From Mesonia ostreae (GTDB lineage: Bacteria > Bacteroidota > Bacteroidia > Flavobacteriales > Flavobacteriaceae), in the NCBI RefSeq assembly GCF_031845265.1, contig NZ_JAVRBG010000002.1:1-64000 (forward strand): a stretch of 64,000 bases of DNA. Direction: 5' to 3'. Below the pieces are notes generated by a model that did no database searches, was not told the DNA's origin, and saw only the letters and a program-made list of their open reading frames with translations. Position 1 is the first letter of the stretch, and each line of letters begins with the position of its first letter. Positions 24,713 to 32,896 of this stretch are shown in pieces. The translations under genes and the position numbers were made by a program.

Positions 24713-26221
24713 TTGAAAACATTTTTAAAAGTACTCTCTATAATGGCAGTCCTGCTGATTGGCGGATATATTTTCACCTACTTTTTTGTAAAAGATAAAA
24801 TAGAATCTTTTTTGGAAGAGCCAGTGCTTTACGGAGTAGCTACCTATGAAGATTTGGATCTGAGTTTATTCCGCGGAAGCGTAAATCTAACAAAGCTAAC
24901 TTGGAAGAGCAATAAGAATGAATCCCGCTTTGAAGTTGCCTACTTGTCTGTTAAAGATGTTTCTTATAAAGCTTTACTATTTGATGATCACATTCAAATT
25001 CATAGCATTTCACTAAGCGAGCCTCATGTATTTCTTCATAAAGTAACAGATTCTACGCAGTATTCTTCGGAAAAAAACGGCAAAAATTTTGATAAAAAGA
25101 TTATTCTGAAGCATTTACGGCTAGAAAAGGGGTCTTTTGTTTTTAAGAAGGACAGCATAGAAAAAGTAAAACTGAAGTCTTTTGAGTTGGACATTGAGGA
25201 TATGTTATCTAGTAAAGATAAAAGAACGGAACAAATTCCTTTTACTTATGGCGATTATACGCTAAAATCGCGAGAGGTCTTTTTTGATATGAATGATTTG
25301 CAAGAGTTACGAGTGAAAGAATTGCATCTTTTTAAGGACAAGATTTCTCTTACCGACTTGTATATGAGTCCGAAATACTCTAAAAAGGATTACATAAAGC
25401 ATATTTCATATGAGAAAGATTGGATGGATTTAAAAATAGAGGAGTTGACAGTGAATAAATATGAACTAGATCTAGAGGAGAAAAATAAGTTTTATAGTCC
25501 GCTTATAGAGATTAAAAATATGAATTTTGACGTCTTTAGAGATAAGACGGTAAAAGATGATATCACAAAAAAGGAAATGTATAGCGAGATGCTGCGGAAT
25601 TTAGATTTTGGAGTCAAGATAGATTCTATGCGTATACGTTCTAGTAGGCTTACCTATGAGGAACAGATTAAAAAACCAGGTTCGGCTGCAGCTATTTTTT
25701 TTGATGAGCTCAATGCTGAAATTAGCGACGTATCGAATTTGGACCTAAAAAGAGAAGATTTTCCTACGACTAAAGTGAAAATTAAAACTCAATTTATGGG
25801 GAAGTCTAGCTTAAATTTTAATTGGAATTTTAAAATAAATGATACTTTAGATAGATTTAGGGTAAATGGCTCTGCGTATAGGATTCCAGATACATCCATT
25901 AATTCCTTTTTTACACCAGCATTTAATGTAGAGGCAGAAGGCGGAATAGAGCAGATTTATTATAATTTTAGCGGAGATAAAAATGTAGCTTCGGGAGATC
26001 TAAAATTAAATTATGAAAAGCTTAAATTTCATATTCTCAAAAAAGACCGACAGCGAAAAAATAAGATTCTTAGTTTTATTGCAAATATGATGGTAAAAAA
26101 CTCTTCAGAAAGGGGAGGAGTTTCTCAAAACGTAGGACAAGTAAAAAGAGACAAGACCAAATCTTTTTGGAATTATTTTTGGTCTTGTCTTCAATCTGGT
26201 TTAAAAAAGATATTTATTTAA
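24713..26221 (+). CDS. AsmA/DUF748-like envelope protein with TTG start
   Basis: The 502-residue protein has one N-terminal membrane helix (about 7-27, VLSIMAVLLIGGYIFTYFFV), with the rest in the periplasm. The long beta-rich body with repeated patterns such as HIQIHSISLSEPHVFLHKV and LKLNYEKLKFHILKKD is typical of the AsmA/DUF748 group, which forms beta-groove structures involved in envelope biogenesis and lipid movement. The initiation codon is TTG: the only nearby upstream ATG (24671) runs into a stop two codons later, and the next ATG would cut off the membrane helix. The C terminus is basic and overlaps the convergent stress-protein gene by 8 bases. Family assignment is by pattern only. 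Confidence 0.65.
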   Translation: MKTFLKVLSIMAVLLIGGYIFTYFFVKDKIESFLEEPVLYGVATYEDLDLSLFRGSVNLTKLTWKSNKNESRFEVAYLSVKDVSYKALLFDDHIQIHSISLSEPHVFLHKVTDSTQYSSEKNGKNFDKKIILKHLRLEKGSFVFKKDSIEKVKLKSFELDIEDMLSSKDKRTEQIPFTYGDYTLKSREVFFDMNDLQELRVKELHLFKDKISLTDLYMSPKYSKKDYIKHISYEKDWMDLKIEELTVNKYELDLEEKNKFYSPLIEIKNMNFDVFRDKTVKDDITKKEMYSEMLRNLDFGVKIDSMRIRSSRLTYEEQIKKPGSAAAIFFDELNAEISDVSNLDLKREDFPTTKVKIKTQFMGKSSLNFNWNFKINDTLDRFRVNGSAYRIPDTSINSFFTPAFNVEAEGGIEQIYYNFSGDKNVASGDLKLNYEKLKFHILKKDRQRKNKILSFIANMMVKNSSERGGVSQNVGQVKRDKTKSFWNYFWSCLQSGLKKIFI

Positions 26222-27044
26222 TTCTAAAAGTAACCACTGGGGTTTTGGCGTGGTTTACTAGATCTTCGCTAATGCTTCCGTTAAGGAAATGTGCAAGTCC
26301 TTTTCTTCCGTGGGTACTTATACCTATTAAATTCGCTTTTTTCTTAGCGGCATATTTTAAGATTCCTTTTTCTATAGATTCTGCACCATAGACTTCAAAA
26401 GTAAGGTTGCTGGTATCTAAATCTTCCAAAAATTTTGTAGATTTATCTATAAGGTAATCGTCGGTTTTAAATTTGCTAGACGTATTGATGTACACCACGT
26501 GCATCTTGGCATTTAGCATTTGAGAAAACTTTACTGCCTCGGTAAAAGATTCTTTATTTTTCTTCATTAAATCTGTAGCGTACACCATATTCTCTACTTC
26601 AGAAATAATCAATTCATTTTTAACCACCAATACTGGAATATCTGAATTTCGTACTACTTTTTCGGTATTAGAGCCTATAAAAATTTCCTTCATTCCAGTG
26701 GCTCCGTGAGAGCCCATAACTACTAAATCTACATCATTTTGTTTTGTAAATTCCATAATCCCATCAAAAGCTTGGTGAAATTGCACAGTTTCGTAAACTC
26801 GTATTCCTTCCAAATAGTCTCTAGATAAAACTTCCTCGAAACGATTGCGAGCTAATTTCATAAAATATAAGGCTTCTGGAATTTGATTTCCAGAGGTCAT
26901 CGCAGGGTCGGTATTTTGCATAGGCAATTCTAGCATATGAAGAAGATAGATCTCACTATCGTATTTTCTGGCAAATTGCGCTGCCACTTTTAAGGCATTT
27001 TCTGCTTGTTCAGAGAAATCTGTAGGTACAAGAATTTTTTTCAT
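26214..27044 (-). CDS. Universal stress protein with two UspA domains
   Basis: The start MKKILVPTDFSEQAENALKVA is the family N terminus; a Met 19 codons upstream is rejected as leader. The 276 residues form two tandem Usp domains. The first (1-145) ends VDLVVMGSHGATGMKEIFIGSNTEKVVRNSDIPVLVVK, and the second (150-276) ends LIGISTHGRKGLAHFLNGSISEDLVNHAKTPVVTF. Both keep the GxxG-type ATP-binding pattern (GSHGATG-x9-GS and STHGRKG-x8-GS). Such proteins bind ATP and adjust stress physiology in the cytoplasm. It lies divergent from the rimP operon and convergent with the AsmA-like gene. Confidence 0.92.
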   Translation of the reverse strand: MKKILVPTDFSEQAENALKVAAQFARKYDSEIYLLHMLELPMQNTDPAMTSGNQIPEALYFMKLARNRFEEVLSRDYLEGIRVYETVQFHQAFDGIMEFTKQNDVDLVVMGSHGATGMKEIFIGSNTEKVVRNSDIPVLVVKNELIISEVENMVYATDLMKKNKESFTEAVKFSQMLNAKMHVVYINTSSKFKTDDYLIDKSTKFLEDLDTSNLTFEVYGAESIEKGILKYAAKKKANLIGISTHGRKGLAHFLNGSISEDLVNHAKTPVVTFRIK

Positions 27045-27135
27045 TTTGGGTGGTTTGTTTTGGTTAATTAGTACGAAAATTAAAGTTACAAATAATTTCA
27101 TTGGACATCTAATTAAATATGTAAGAAAATATTAC

Positions 27136-27143
27136 TATATTTG
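27136..27143 (+). promoter_or_regulatory. -7 promoter box of rimP-nusA-infB
   Basis: TATATTTG matches TAnnTTTG. It lies 64 bases before the rimP ATG and 25 bases before the leader hairpin. A TTG is present at 27101 but is too far upstream to be the usual -33 box. Confidence 0.55.
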
Positions 27144-27167
27144 CATCGGAAAGAAGAAATAATTGAT

Positions 27168-27195
27168 AGAGGGGACCTTAAGTCCCCTCTTTTTA
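27168..27195 (+). promoter_or_regulatory. Terminator-like hairpin in the rimP leader (candidate attenuator)
   Basis: AGAGGGGAC (27168-27176) pairs perfectly with GTCCCCTCT (27182-27190) around the loop CTTAA and is followed at once by TTTT. It has all features of an intrinsic terminator but sits between the promoter and the rimP start, 12 bases before the ATG. It could stop transcription early or act as a 5' stabiliser. Confidence 0.75.
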
Positions 27196-27206
27196 TAAAA
27201 ATTTTA

Positions 27207-27668
27207 ATGCGACAAGAACTGGTTAAGGATTTGTTAGATAAGGCTTTAGAGGAAAAAGAAGGCTTGTTTTTAATAGATTTTGAAGTGAAGGGAGATAATC
27301 AAATTTTAGTAGTGATTGATGGAGATCAAGGTGTTTCTGTGAATGATTGCATTGATGTTAGCCGAGCAATTGAGCATAATTTAGACCGAGAAGAGGAAGA
27401 TTTTTCTTTAGAAGTGACTTCTGCGGGGGTAACTGCACCCTTATTACTTCCCAGGCAATACAAGAAAAATATAGGTAGAAAATTGGCGGTGAAGACGAAA
27501 AATGAAGCTATAGAGGCCAATTTAAAAGACGCTAACGAAAAAGAAATTACACTGCATTGGAAGGCTAGAGAGCCCAAGACGGTAGGAAAAGGAAAGGTAA
27601 CGGTGAAAAAAGAAGCCGTCATAGCCTATTCCGATATTTTAGAAGCAAAAGTGATGATAACATTTTAA
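27207..27668 (+). CDS. rimP: Ribosome maturation factor RimP
   Basis: RimP assists maturation of the 30S subunit. The ATG at 27207 gives MRQELVKDLLDKALEEKEGLFLIDFEVKG, the family N terminus; 22 upstream codons run through the hairpin and are rejected. The 153 residues include the typical DGDQGVSVNDCIDVSRAIEHNLDREEEDFSLEVTSAGV, then a C-terminal SH3-like domain (RKLAVKTKNEAIEANLKDANEKEITLHW). It is the first gene of rimP-nusA-infB, 12 bases before nusA, which is the classic order. Confidence 0.94.
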   Translation: MRQELVKDLLDKALEEKEGLFLIDFEVKGDNQILVVIDGDQGVSVNDCIDVSRAIEHNLDREEEDFSLEVTSAGVTAPLLLPRQYKKNIGRKLAVKTKNEAIEANLKDANEKEITLHWKAREPKTVGKGKVTVKKEAVIAYSDILEAKVMITF

Positions 27669-27680
27669 CAGAAATTAGAT

Positions 27681-28913
27681 ATGGAGAATATCGATTTAAT
27701 TAACTCTTTTTCAGAGTTTAAAGATGATAAATTAATAGATCGTGTGACTTTAATGGCGATCTTAGAAGATGTGTTTAGAAATGCTCTGAAGAAAAAATTT
27801 GGAGAAGACGACAATTTTGATATCATTATTAACCCAGATAAAGGAGATTTAGAAATATGGAGAAATAGAGTGGTGGTTGCCGATGGTGAGGTGGAGATAG
27901 ATAACCAAGAAATTTCCCTTTCAGCAGCTAGAAAAATCGAACCCGATTTTGAAGTAGGTGAAGACGTTTCTGAAGAAGTAAAATTGATAGATTTAGGACG
28001 AAGAGCTATTTTGGCATTAAGGCAAAATCTAATTTCTAAAATTCACGAACACGATAATACCAATATTTATAAGCAGTTTAAAGACTTAGAAGGAGAAATT
28101 TATACCGCAGAAGTTCACCATATTCGACATAGAACTGTAATTTTGCTAGATGATGAAGGAAATGAGCTAGTGATGCCTAAGGATAGACAGATTCCTTCAG
28201 ATTTTTTCCGTAAAGGAGAAAATGTAAGAGGAGTAATTGAAAGTGTAGAATTAAAAGGGAATAAACCCACGATTATTTTGTCGAGAACTGCACCGGTTTT
28301 CTTGGAAAAATTATTTGAGCAAGAAATCCCAGAAGTTTTCGACGGATTGATTACCGTAAAGAAAGTGGTAAGGGTTCCTGGCGAGAAAGCTAAAGTAGCA
28401 GTAGATTCTTACGATGATAGAATTGATCCTGTTGGAGCTTGTGTAGGGATGAAAGGTTCTCGTATTCACGGAATTGTGCGTGAGTTAGGAAATGAAAATA
28501 TAGATGTAATTAATTACACAACCAATACGCAGTTGTTAATTACGCGGTCTTTAAGTCCGGCGAAAGTTACATCTATAAAAATAGACGAAGAAAAGAAAAC
28601 AGCGCAAGTGATGCTTAGACCAGAAGAGGTTTCTAAAGCTATTGGGCGTGGCGGTCATAACATTAGATTGGCGGGACAGTTAACAGGTTATGAGATTGAT
28701 GTGTACAGAGAAGGAGGAGAAGAAGATGTAGAATTGTCTGAGTTTTCTGATGAGATCGAAGATTGGGTAATTGTAGAGTTATCTAGAGTAGGATTAGAGA
28801 CTGCGAAAAGTGTTTTGGAAAAAGACATAGAAGATTTGGTTAAAATTACAGACCTTGAAGAGGAAACCATTCAAAATGTGATGCGGGTCTTAAAAGAAGA
28901 ATTTGAAGATTAG
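27681..28913 (+). CDS. nusA: Transcription termination/antitermination factor NusA
   Basis: NusA binds RNA polymerase and nascent RNA and modulates pausing, termination and antitermination. The 410 residues contain the N-terminal polymerase-binding domain (1-125), an S1 domain (about 133-200, EGEIYTAEVHHIRHRTVILLD), and two KH domains with GxxG signatures VGMKGSRIHGIVRELGNENI and IGRGGHNIRLAGQLTGYEID. A short acidic C-terminal tail follows. It lacks the two acidic repeats of the 495-residue E. coli protein, which is normal outside gammaproteobacteria. The stop is TAG. It sits between rimP and infB. Confidence 0.96.
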   Translation: MENIDLINSFSEFKDDKLIDRVTLMAILEDVFRNALKKKFGEDDNFDIIINPDKGDLEIWRNRVVVADGEVEIDNQEISLSAARKIEPDFEVGEDVSEEVKLIDLGRRAILALRQNLISKIHEHDNTNIYKQFKDLEGEIYTAEVHHIRHRTVILLDDEGNELVMPKDRQIPSDFFRKGENVRGVIESVELKGNKPTIILSRTAPVFLEKLFEQEIPEVFDGLITVKKVVRVPGEKAKVAVDSYDDRIDPVGACVGMKGSRIHGIVRELGNENIDVINYTTNTQLLITRSLSPAKVTSIKIDEEKKTAQVMLRPEEVSKAIGRGGHNIRLAGQLTGYEIDVYREGGEEDVELSEFSDEIEDWVIVELSRVGLETAKSVLEKDIEDLVKITDLEEETIQNVMRVLKEEFED

Positions 28914-28974
28914 AGGTTTTTATGAAATTTTTAATCATATAATAAGAATAAAGAGGTTAATTTAGAGGCAATTT

Positions 28975-31698
28975 ATGGCTGAAGCAAGAACAATGCGATT
29001 AAACAAAGTATTACGTGAATTCAATATTTCATTAGACCGTGCTGTAGAATTTTTAGATTCTAAGGGGTATGATGTTGAGGCGCGTCCTACTGCAAAAATC
29101 TCCGAGGAAGTTTACCAGGTGCTTTTTGAGAAGTTTCAAACCGATAAGAGTAAGAAAGTAGCGTCAAAAGAAGTGAGTGAAGAGCGAAAGAAAGAAAAGG
29201 AAGATCTTCGGTTGGCTAGAGAGAAAGAGCAAGAAGAGAAATTGCGTAAGCTAGAGGAGCGCAGACAGAAGGAGAAAGAAAAAGAAGAAGAGGAGGCTCG
29301 TATAGTGAAAGCTAAAGCTAGTTTAAGCGGCCCTAAGCAAGTGGGTAAAATAGATTTAGAAAAAGATAAATCTAAGAATAAGCCTAGTCCTAAGCCTAAG
29401 AAGCAGGAGAAGCCTAAAGAAACTAAGAAGGAAGAGCCGTCTAAAAAAGATGAAACTTCTGGATTAAAGAAACCAGCCGGTGCCGCTCCAGAGAAAAAGG
29501 AAGAGGAAAAAGCGCCAGAAGAAGAGCGTCTAGAAACGCAATACAAAAAGCTTAATGGCCCTAACTTCACAGGAGAAAAAATTGATTTAAGTCAGTTTAA
29601 GAAAAAGCCTGCGAAGAAAAAAGAAGATGCTAAAGACAGCACTGCAGCCAAAAAGAAGAAACGTAGAAGAATAAGTAAAAGTACTACTGGTGGCGGAACT
29701 GCTTCTGGAGGTAACAGAAGAACTGGTGGAGGGTCTTTTAAAAGAGGAGGCGCCAATAAAACGCGTAAACCTGCAGTTACTAAGGAAGAGCCAACAGAAG
29801 AAGAAGTACAAAAGCAAATTAGAGAAACGCTAGAAAAGCTTCAGGGGAAATCCTCTAAAGGTAAAGGAGCAAAATATAGAAGAGATAAAAGAGATCAACA
29901 CCGTCAAAAAACGGAAGACGATCAAGCACAACAAGATCAGGAAAGCAAAACACTTAAAGTAACAGAATTTGTTACGGTAAGTGAGGTGGCTACGATGATG
30001 GATGTTGGTGTGACCAAGGTTATTTCAGCTTGTATGTCATTGGGAATGATGGTAACGATGAACCAGCGTCTAGATGCCGAGACTCTTTCTATTGTTGCTG
30101 AAGAATTTGGTTTTGAGGTTGATTTTGTAACTGCCGATATTGAAGAGTCAATGGAAGTAGTTGTAGATAATGAAGAAGATTTAATTGAAAGAGCGCCTAT
30201 TGTTACCGTAATGGGACACGTAGATCACGGTAAAACTTCTTTGCTAGATTACATCCGTAAAGAAAATGTAATTGCAGGAGAAAGTGGAGGAATCACACAG
30301 CATATTGGAGCCTACGGCGTAGAGTTAGAAAATGGTAATAAACTATCATTTTTAGATACTCCAGGACACGAAGCCTTTACGGCGATGCGTGCACGTGGAG
30401 CGCAAGTTACAGATATCGCAATTATTGTAATTGCAGCAGATGATGATGTGATGCCGCAAACAAAAGAAGCAATTTCTCACGCACAAGCGGCAGGAGTTCC
30501 TATAGTTTTTGCGATTAACAAAACAGATCTTCCTACAGCAAATACAGAGAAAATTAAAGAGAAGTTAGCGGCCTTAAATCTTTTGGTAGAAGATTGGGGA
30601 GGTAAAGTACAATCTCAAGATATTTCTGCTAAGACAGGAGCTGGTGTTAAAGAATTATTAGAAAAAGTATTATTAGAAGCCGAAATCTTAGAGCTTAAAG
30701 CGAACCCTTCTAGAAAAGCTTCTGGTACGGTAGTAGAAGCATACTTAGATAAAGGTAGAGGATATATGTCTACTATTTTAGTTCAAAACGGAACTTTAAA
30801 AATTGGAGACTACGTACTCGCAGGAACCACTAGTGGTAAGATCAAAGCGATGCACGATGAGCGTGGGAACACTATTAAAGAAGCAGGTCCCGCAACTCCA
30901 GTTTCAATATTAGGATTGGATGGAGCGCCACAAGCAGGAGATAAATTCTCTGTAATGGAAGATGAGCGTGAAGCTAAAGATATTGCATCCAAACGAACAC
31001 AGTTGCAAAGAGAGCAAAGTGTAAGAACGCAACGTCACATTACCTTAGATGAAATTGGACGTAGAATTGCGTTGGGAGACTTTAAAGAATTAAATATTAT
31101 CCTTAAAGGAGATGTAGATGGTTCTGTAGAAGCATTGACAGATAGTTTCCAAAAACTTTCTACGGAAGAAATTCAGGTAAATATCATTCATAAAGCAGTA
31201 GGTGCAATTACGGAAAGCGATGTATTATTAGCTTCAGCATCTGAAGCGATTATTATCGGATTTAACGTAAGACCTGCAGGTAATGCGCGTCAGGTAGCAG
31301 ATAAGGAAGAAATCGATATCAGAACTTACTCAATTATCTACGATGCCATCAACGATCTTAAAGATGCGATGGAAGGGATGCTTTCTCCAGAAATGAAGGA
31401 AGAGATTACGGGTAACGCAGAAATAAGAGAGACCTTCAAGATTTCTAAAGTGGGTACGATTGCGGGATGTATGGTAACCGATGGTAAGATCTATAGAAAT
31501 AGTAATATAAGATTAATTCGTGACGGAGTGGTAATCTATACTGGAGTACTTTCTTCCTTGAAACGTTTTAAAGACGATGCGAAAGAAGTTTCTAAAGGAT
31601 ACGATTGTGGACTTCAAGTGAAGAATTACAACGATATAAAGGAAGGCGATATTGTAGAAGCTTTCCAAGAAGTAGCAGTGAAGAAGAAATTGAAATAA
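28975..31698 (+). CDS. infB: Translation initiation factor IF-2
   Basis: IF-2 is the GTPase that brings initiator tRNA to the ribosome. The 907-residue protein has the small N-terminal IF2_N domain (RLNKVLREFNISLDRAVEFL) and a long Lys/Glu-rich linker (about 50-320). The GTPase core has G1 GHVDHGKTS (about 413-421), G3 DTPGHEAF and G4 NKTD. The C-terminal domains end ENFxxI-like in KNYNDIKEGDIVEAF. The stretch GGGTASGGNRRTGGGSFKRG inside the linker is Gly-rich and likely flexible. It is the last gene of the operon, with a terminator 28 bases after its stop. Confidence 0.97.
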   Translation: MAEARTMRLNKVLREFNISLDRAVEFLDSKGYDVEARPTAKISEEVYQVLFEKFQTDKSKKVASKEVSEERKKEKEDLRLAREKEQEEKLRKLEERRQKEKEKEEEEARIVKAKASLSGPKQVGKIDLEKDKSKNKPSPKPKKQEKPKETKKEEPSKKDETSGLKKPAGAAPEKKEEEKAPEEERLETQYKKLNGPNFTGEKIDLSQFKKKPAKKKEDAKDSTAAKKKKRRRISKSTTGGGTASGGNRRTGGGSFKRGGANKTRKPAVTKEEPTEEEVQKQIRETLEKLQGKSSKGKGAKYRRDKRDQHRQKTEDDQAQQDQESKTLKVTEFVTVSEVATMMDVGVTKVISACMSLGMMVTMNQRLDAETLSIVAEEFGFEVDFVTADIEESMEVVVDNEEDLIERAPIVTVMGHVDHGKTSLLDYIRKENVIAGESGGITQHIGAYGVELENGNKLSFLDTPGHEAFTAMRARGAQVTDIAIIVIAADDDVMPQTKEAISHAQAAGVPIVFAINKTDLPTANTEKIKEKLAALNLLVEDWGGKVQSQDISAKTGAGVKELLEKVLLEAEILELKANPSRKASGTVVEAYLDKGRGYMSTILVQNGTLKIGDYVLAGTTSGKIKAMHDERGNTIKEAGPATPVSILGLDGAPQAGDKFSVMEDEREAKDIASKRTQLQREQSVRTQRHITLDEIGRRIALGDFKELNIILKGDVDGSVEALTDSFQKLSTEEIQVNIIHKAVGAITESDVLLASASEAIIIGFNVRPAGNARQVADKEEIDIRTYSIIYDAINDLKDAMEGMLSPEMKEEITGNAEIRETFKISKVGTIAGCMVTDGKIYRNSNIRLIRDGVVIYTGVLSSLKRFKDDAKEVSKGYDCGLQVKNYNDIKEGDIVEAFQEVAVKKKLK

Positions 31699-31725
31699 GA
31701 AAAGTAAATTTACTTCTGAATAAAC

Positions 31726-31757
31726 AAAAAGGCAGTTCCATTGGAGCTGCCTTTTTT
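31726..31757 (+). terminator. Intrinsic terminator of rimP-nusA-infB
   Basis: AAAAAGGCAGTTCC pairs with GGAGCTGCCTTTTT (one G-U pair), ending in six T. Confidence 0.9.
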
Positions 31758-32104
31758 CATGAAGGTGTTTGGTAATGCGGCAGAGTTTAATTCTTGCTTT
31801 AGTATCGTATTAGTTAAGGGGTTTAAACCCTTTTTCTTCTGATTTGTACTGAAGACAGCTAACTTTGATAGAGTTATGGAGCATCCTTAAAAATGGCTCA
31901 AATTAGATGTTTAAGAGTCCTGAATTAATTTGTTTTCAATTATGGGAAGACAGAAAGCGTAAATGCTAAAAATCTAGATTCTATTTGGATGTTTTCAGCT
32001 TTGCTACGCTAATCTATTGAGGAAATTTAAAGAAATTTTCCATAAGATTGCTTAAGTGCATATTTGATATTTTTGAGACTTGAAGCTTGAATAATAGTAA
32101 TGCT
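31758..32104. other. AT-rich spacer
   Basis: No coding frame stands out. A short perfect palindrome GGGGTTTAAACCC with flanking T-tract (about 31817-31834) could be a second terminator. I see no dispersed repeats. Confidence 0.4.
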
Positions 32105-32139
32105 AAATAAAAAACCTCTGCTTGAGAATTGCAGAGGTT
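32105..32139 (-). terminator. Intrinsic terminator of the SPOR-protein gene
   Basis: AACCTCTGC (32113-32121) and GCAGAGGTT (32131-32139) form a perfect 9-pair stem. On the minus strand it is followed by a run of T (plus-strand A-tract from 32105). It lies about 150 bases past the stop of the SPOR gene, so that transcript has a long 3' untranslated part. Confidence 0.85.
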
Positions 32140-32285
32140 GGTATTAGTATATTTCTTATTTTCAAAACGAATGTATTGAAATTAGAGAATTTTATTTTTA
32201 TAAATGATTATTCTTTATTCATTTATTGTGACAATGCTTTGTTTAATTATCACGTAAAAAAGACTTTTAAAAAAGAGAGAAATCA

Positions 32286-32672
32286 CTATCTCGGTTTAAA
32301 AACAAAAGAGCTTTTAAAATCTTCTTTAATAGCGATAAAAATTCTTTCCGCTTCTAAGCGATCTCTAAAATCCCCCACCCATACTTTATAGTTAGGAGTT
32401 TGATATTCGATACTTGCTGGATGTTTTGGGTATTTTTGCTTGAACCTATCTCTTATTTTATTAGCTTCTTCTAGCGTAGAGCCAGAAAACAACTGAATTT
32501 TGTAGCGTTCATTTAGTTCATTGCTCTCTGTCATTTTCGATTTCAGAACTAACATTTCTTGTACTAATGGGTCTGCGGTAATGTTAGATTTGTTTTCTTG
32601 AGCGTTTAAGCGCAATCCACTAAAAATGCAACTCGCTAAGAATAAATATATTACTGATTTGTTTATGGTCAT
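32286..32672 (-). CDS. Secreted SPOR-domain protein
   Basis: A signal peptide (MTINKSVIYLFLASCIFSGLRLNAQ) is followed by a 30-residue linker and a SPOR domain (about 57-126). The domain shows the expected YKIQLFSGSTLEEANKIRDRF and YKVWVGDFRDRLEAERIFIAIKE halves. SPOR domains bind peptidoglycan stripped of stem peptides and often bring proteins to the division site. Length is 128 residues, so SPOR is the only domain. It lies divergent from the respiratory operon, with about 220 bases between. Such small SPOR proteins next to the act genes are seen in related genomes as far as I recall, but a functional link is not shown. Confidence 0.85.
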   Translation of the reverse strand: MTINKSVIYLFLASCIFSGLRLNAQENKSNITADPLVQEMLVLKSKMTESNELNERYKIQLFSGSTLEEANKIRDRFKQKYPKHPASIEYQTPNYKVWVGDFRDRLEAERIFIAIKEDFKSSFVFKPR

Positions 32673-32796
32673 GGTACGAAGTGTTTTTTACAAAAGTATA
32701 ATTAAATAACTATAGTTGTACTGATTTTATTATTTAGAAATAGTATAAATTAGCCATTAACACTTCCCTAACATCCCTAAAATCATCTATAAGTAT

Positions 32797-32804
32797 TACT
32801 TTTG
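32797..32804 (+). promoter_or_regulatory. Possible -7 box of the act-cox operon
   Basis: TACTTTTG fits TAnnTTTG and lies 93 bases before the actA ATG. No TTG is placed at the usual distance upstream. Confidence 0.4.
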
Positions 32805-32896
32805 TCCTTGGATTTTGGAGTGTTAAGATATGTTAATATAGCTAACTACTTCACTATAAAAACCATACCAAACTAAGATGTTAATTCAGCTGTAAT

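Noticed and set aside
29136..29570. Minus-strand 144-codon frame within infB
   Set aside because: Antisense of the Lys/Glu-rich IF-2 linker; biased composition explains the long open frame.
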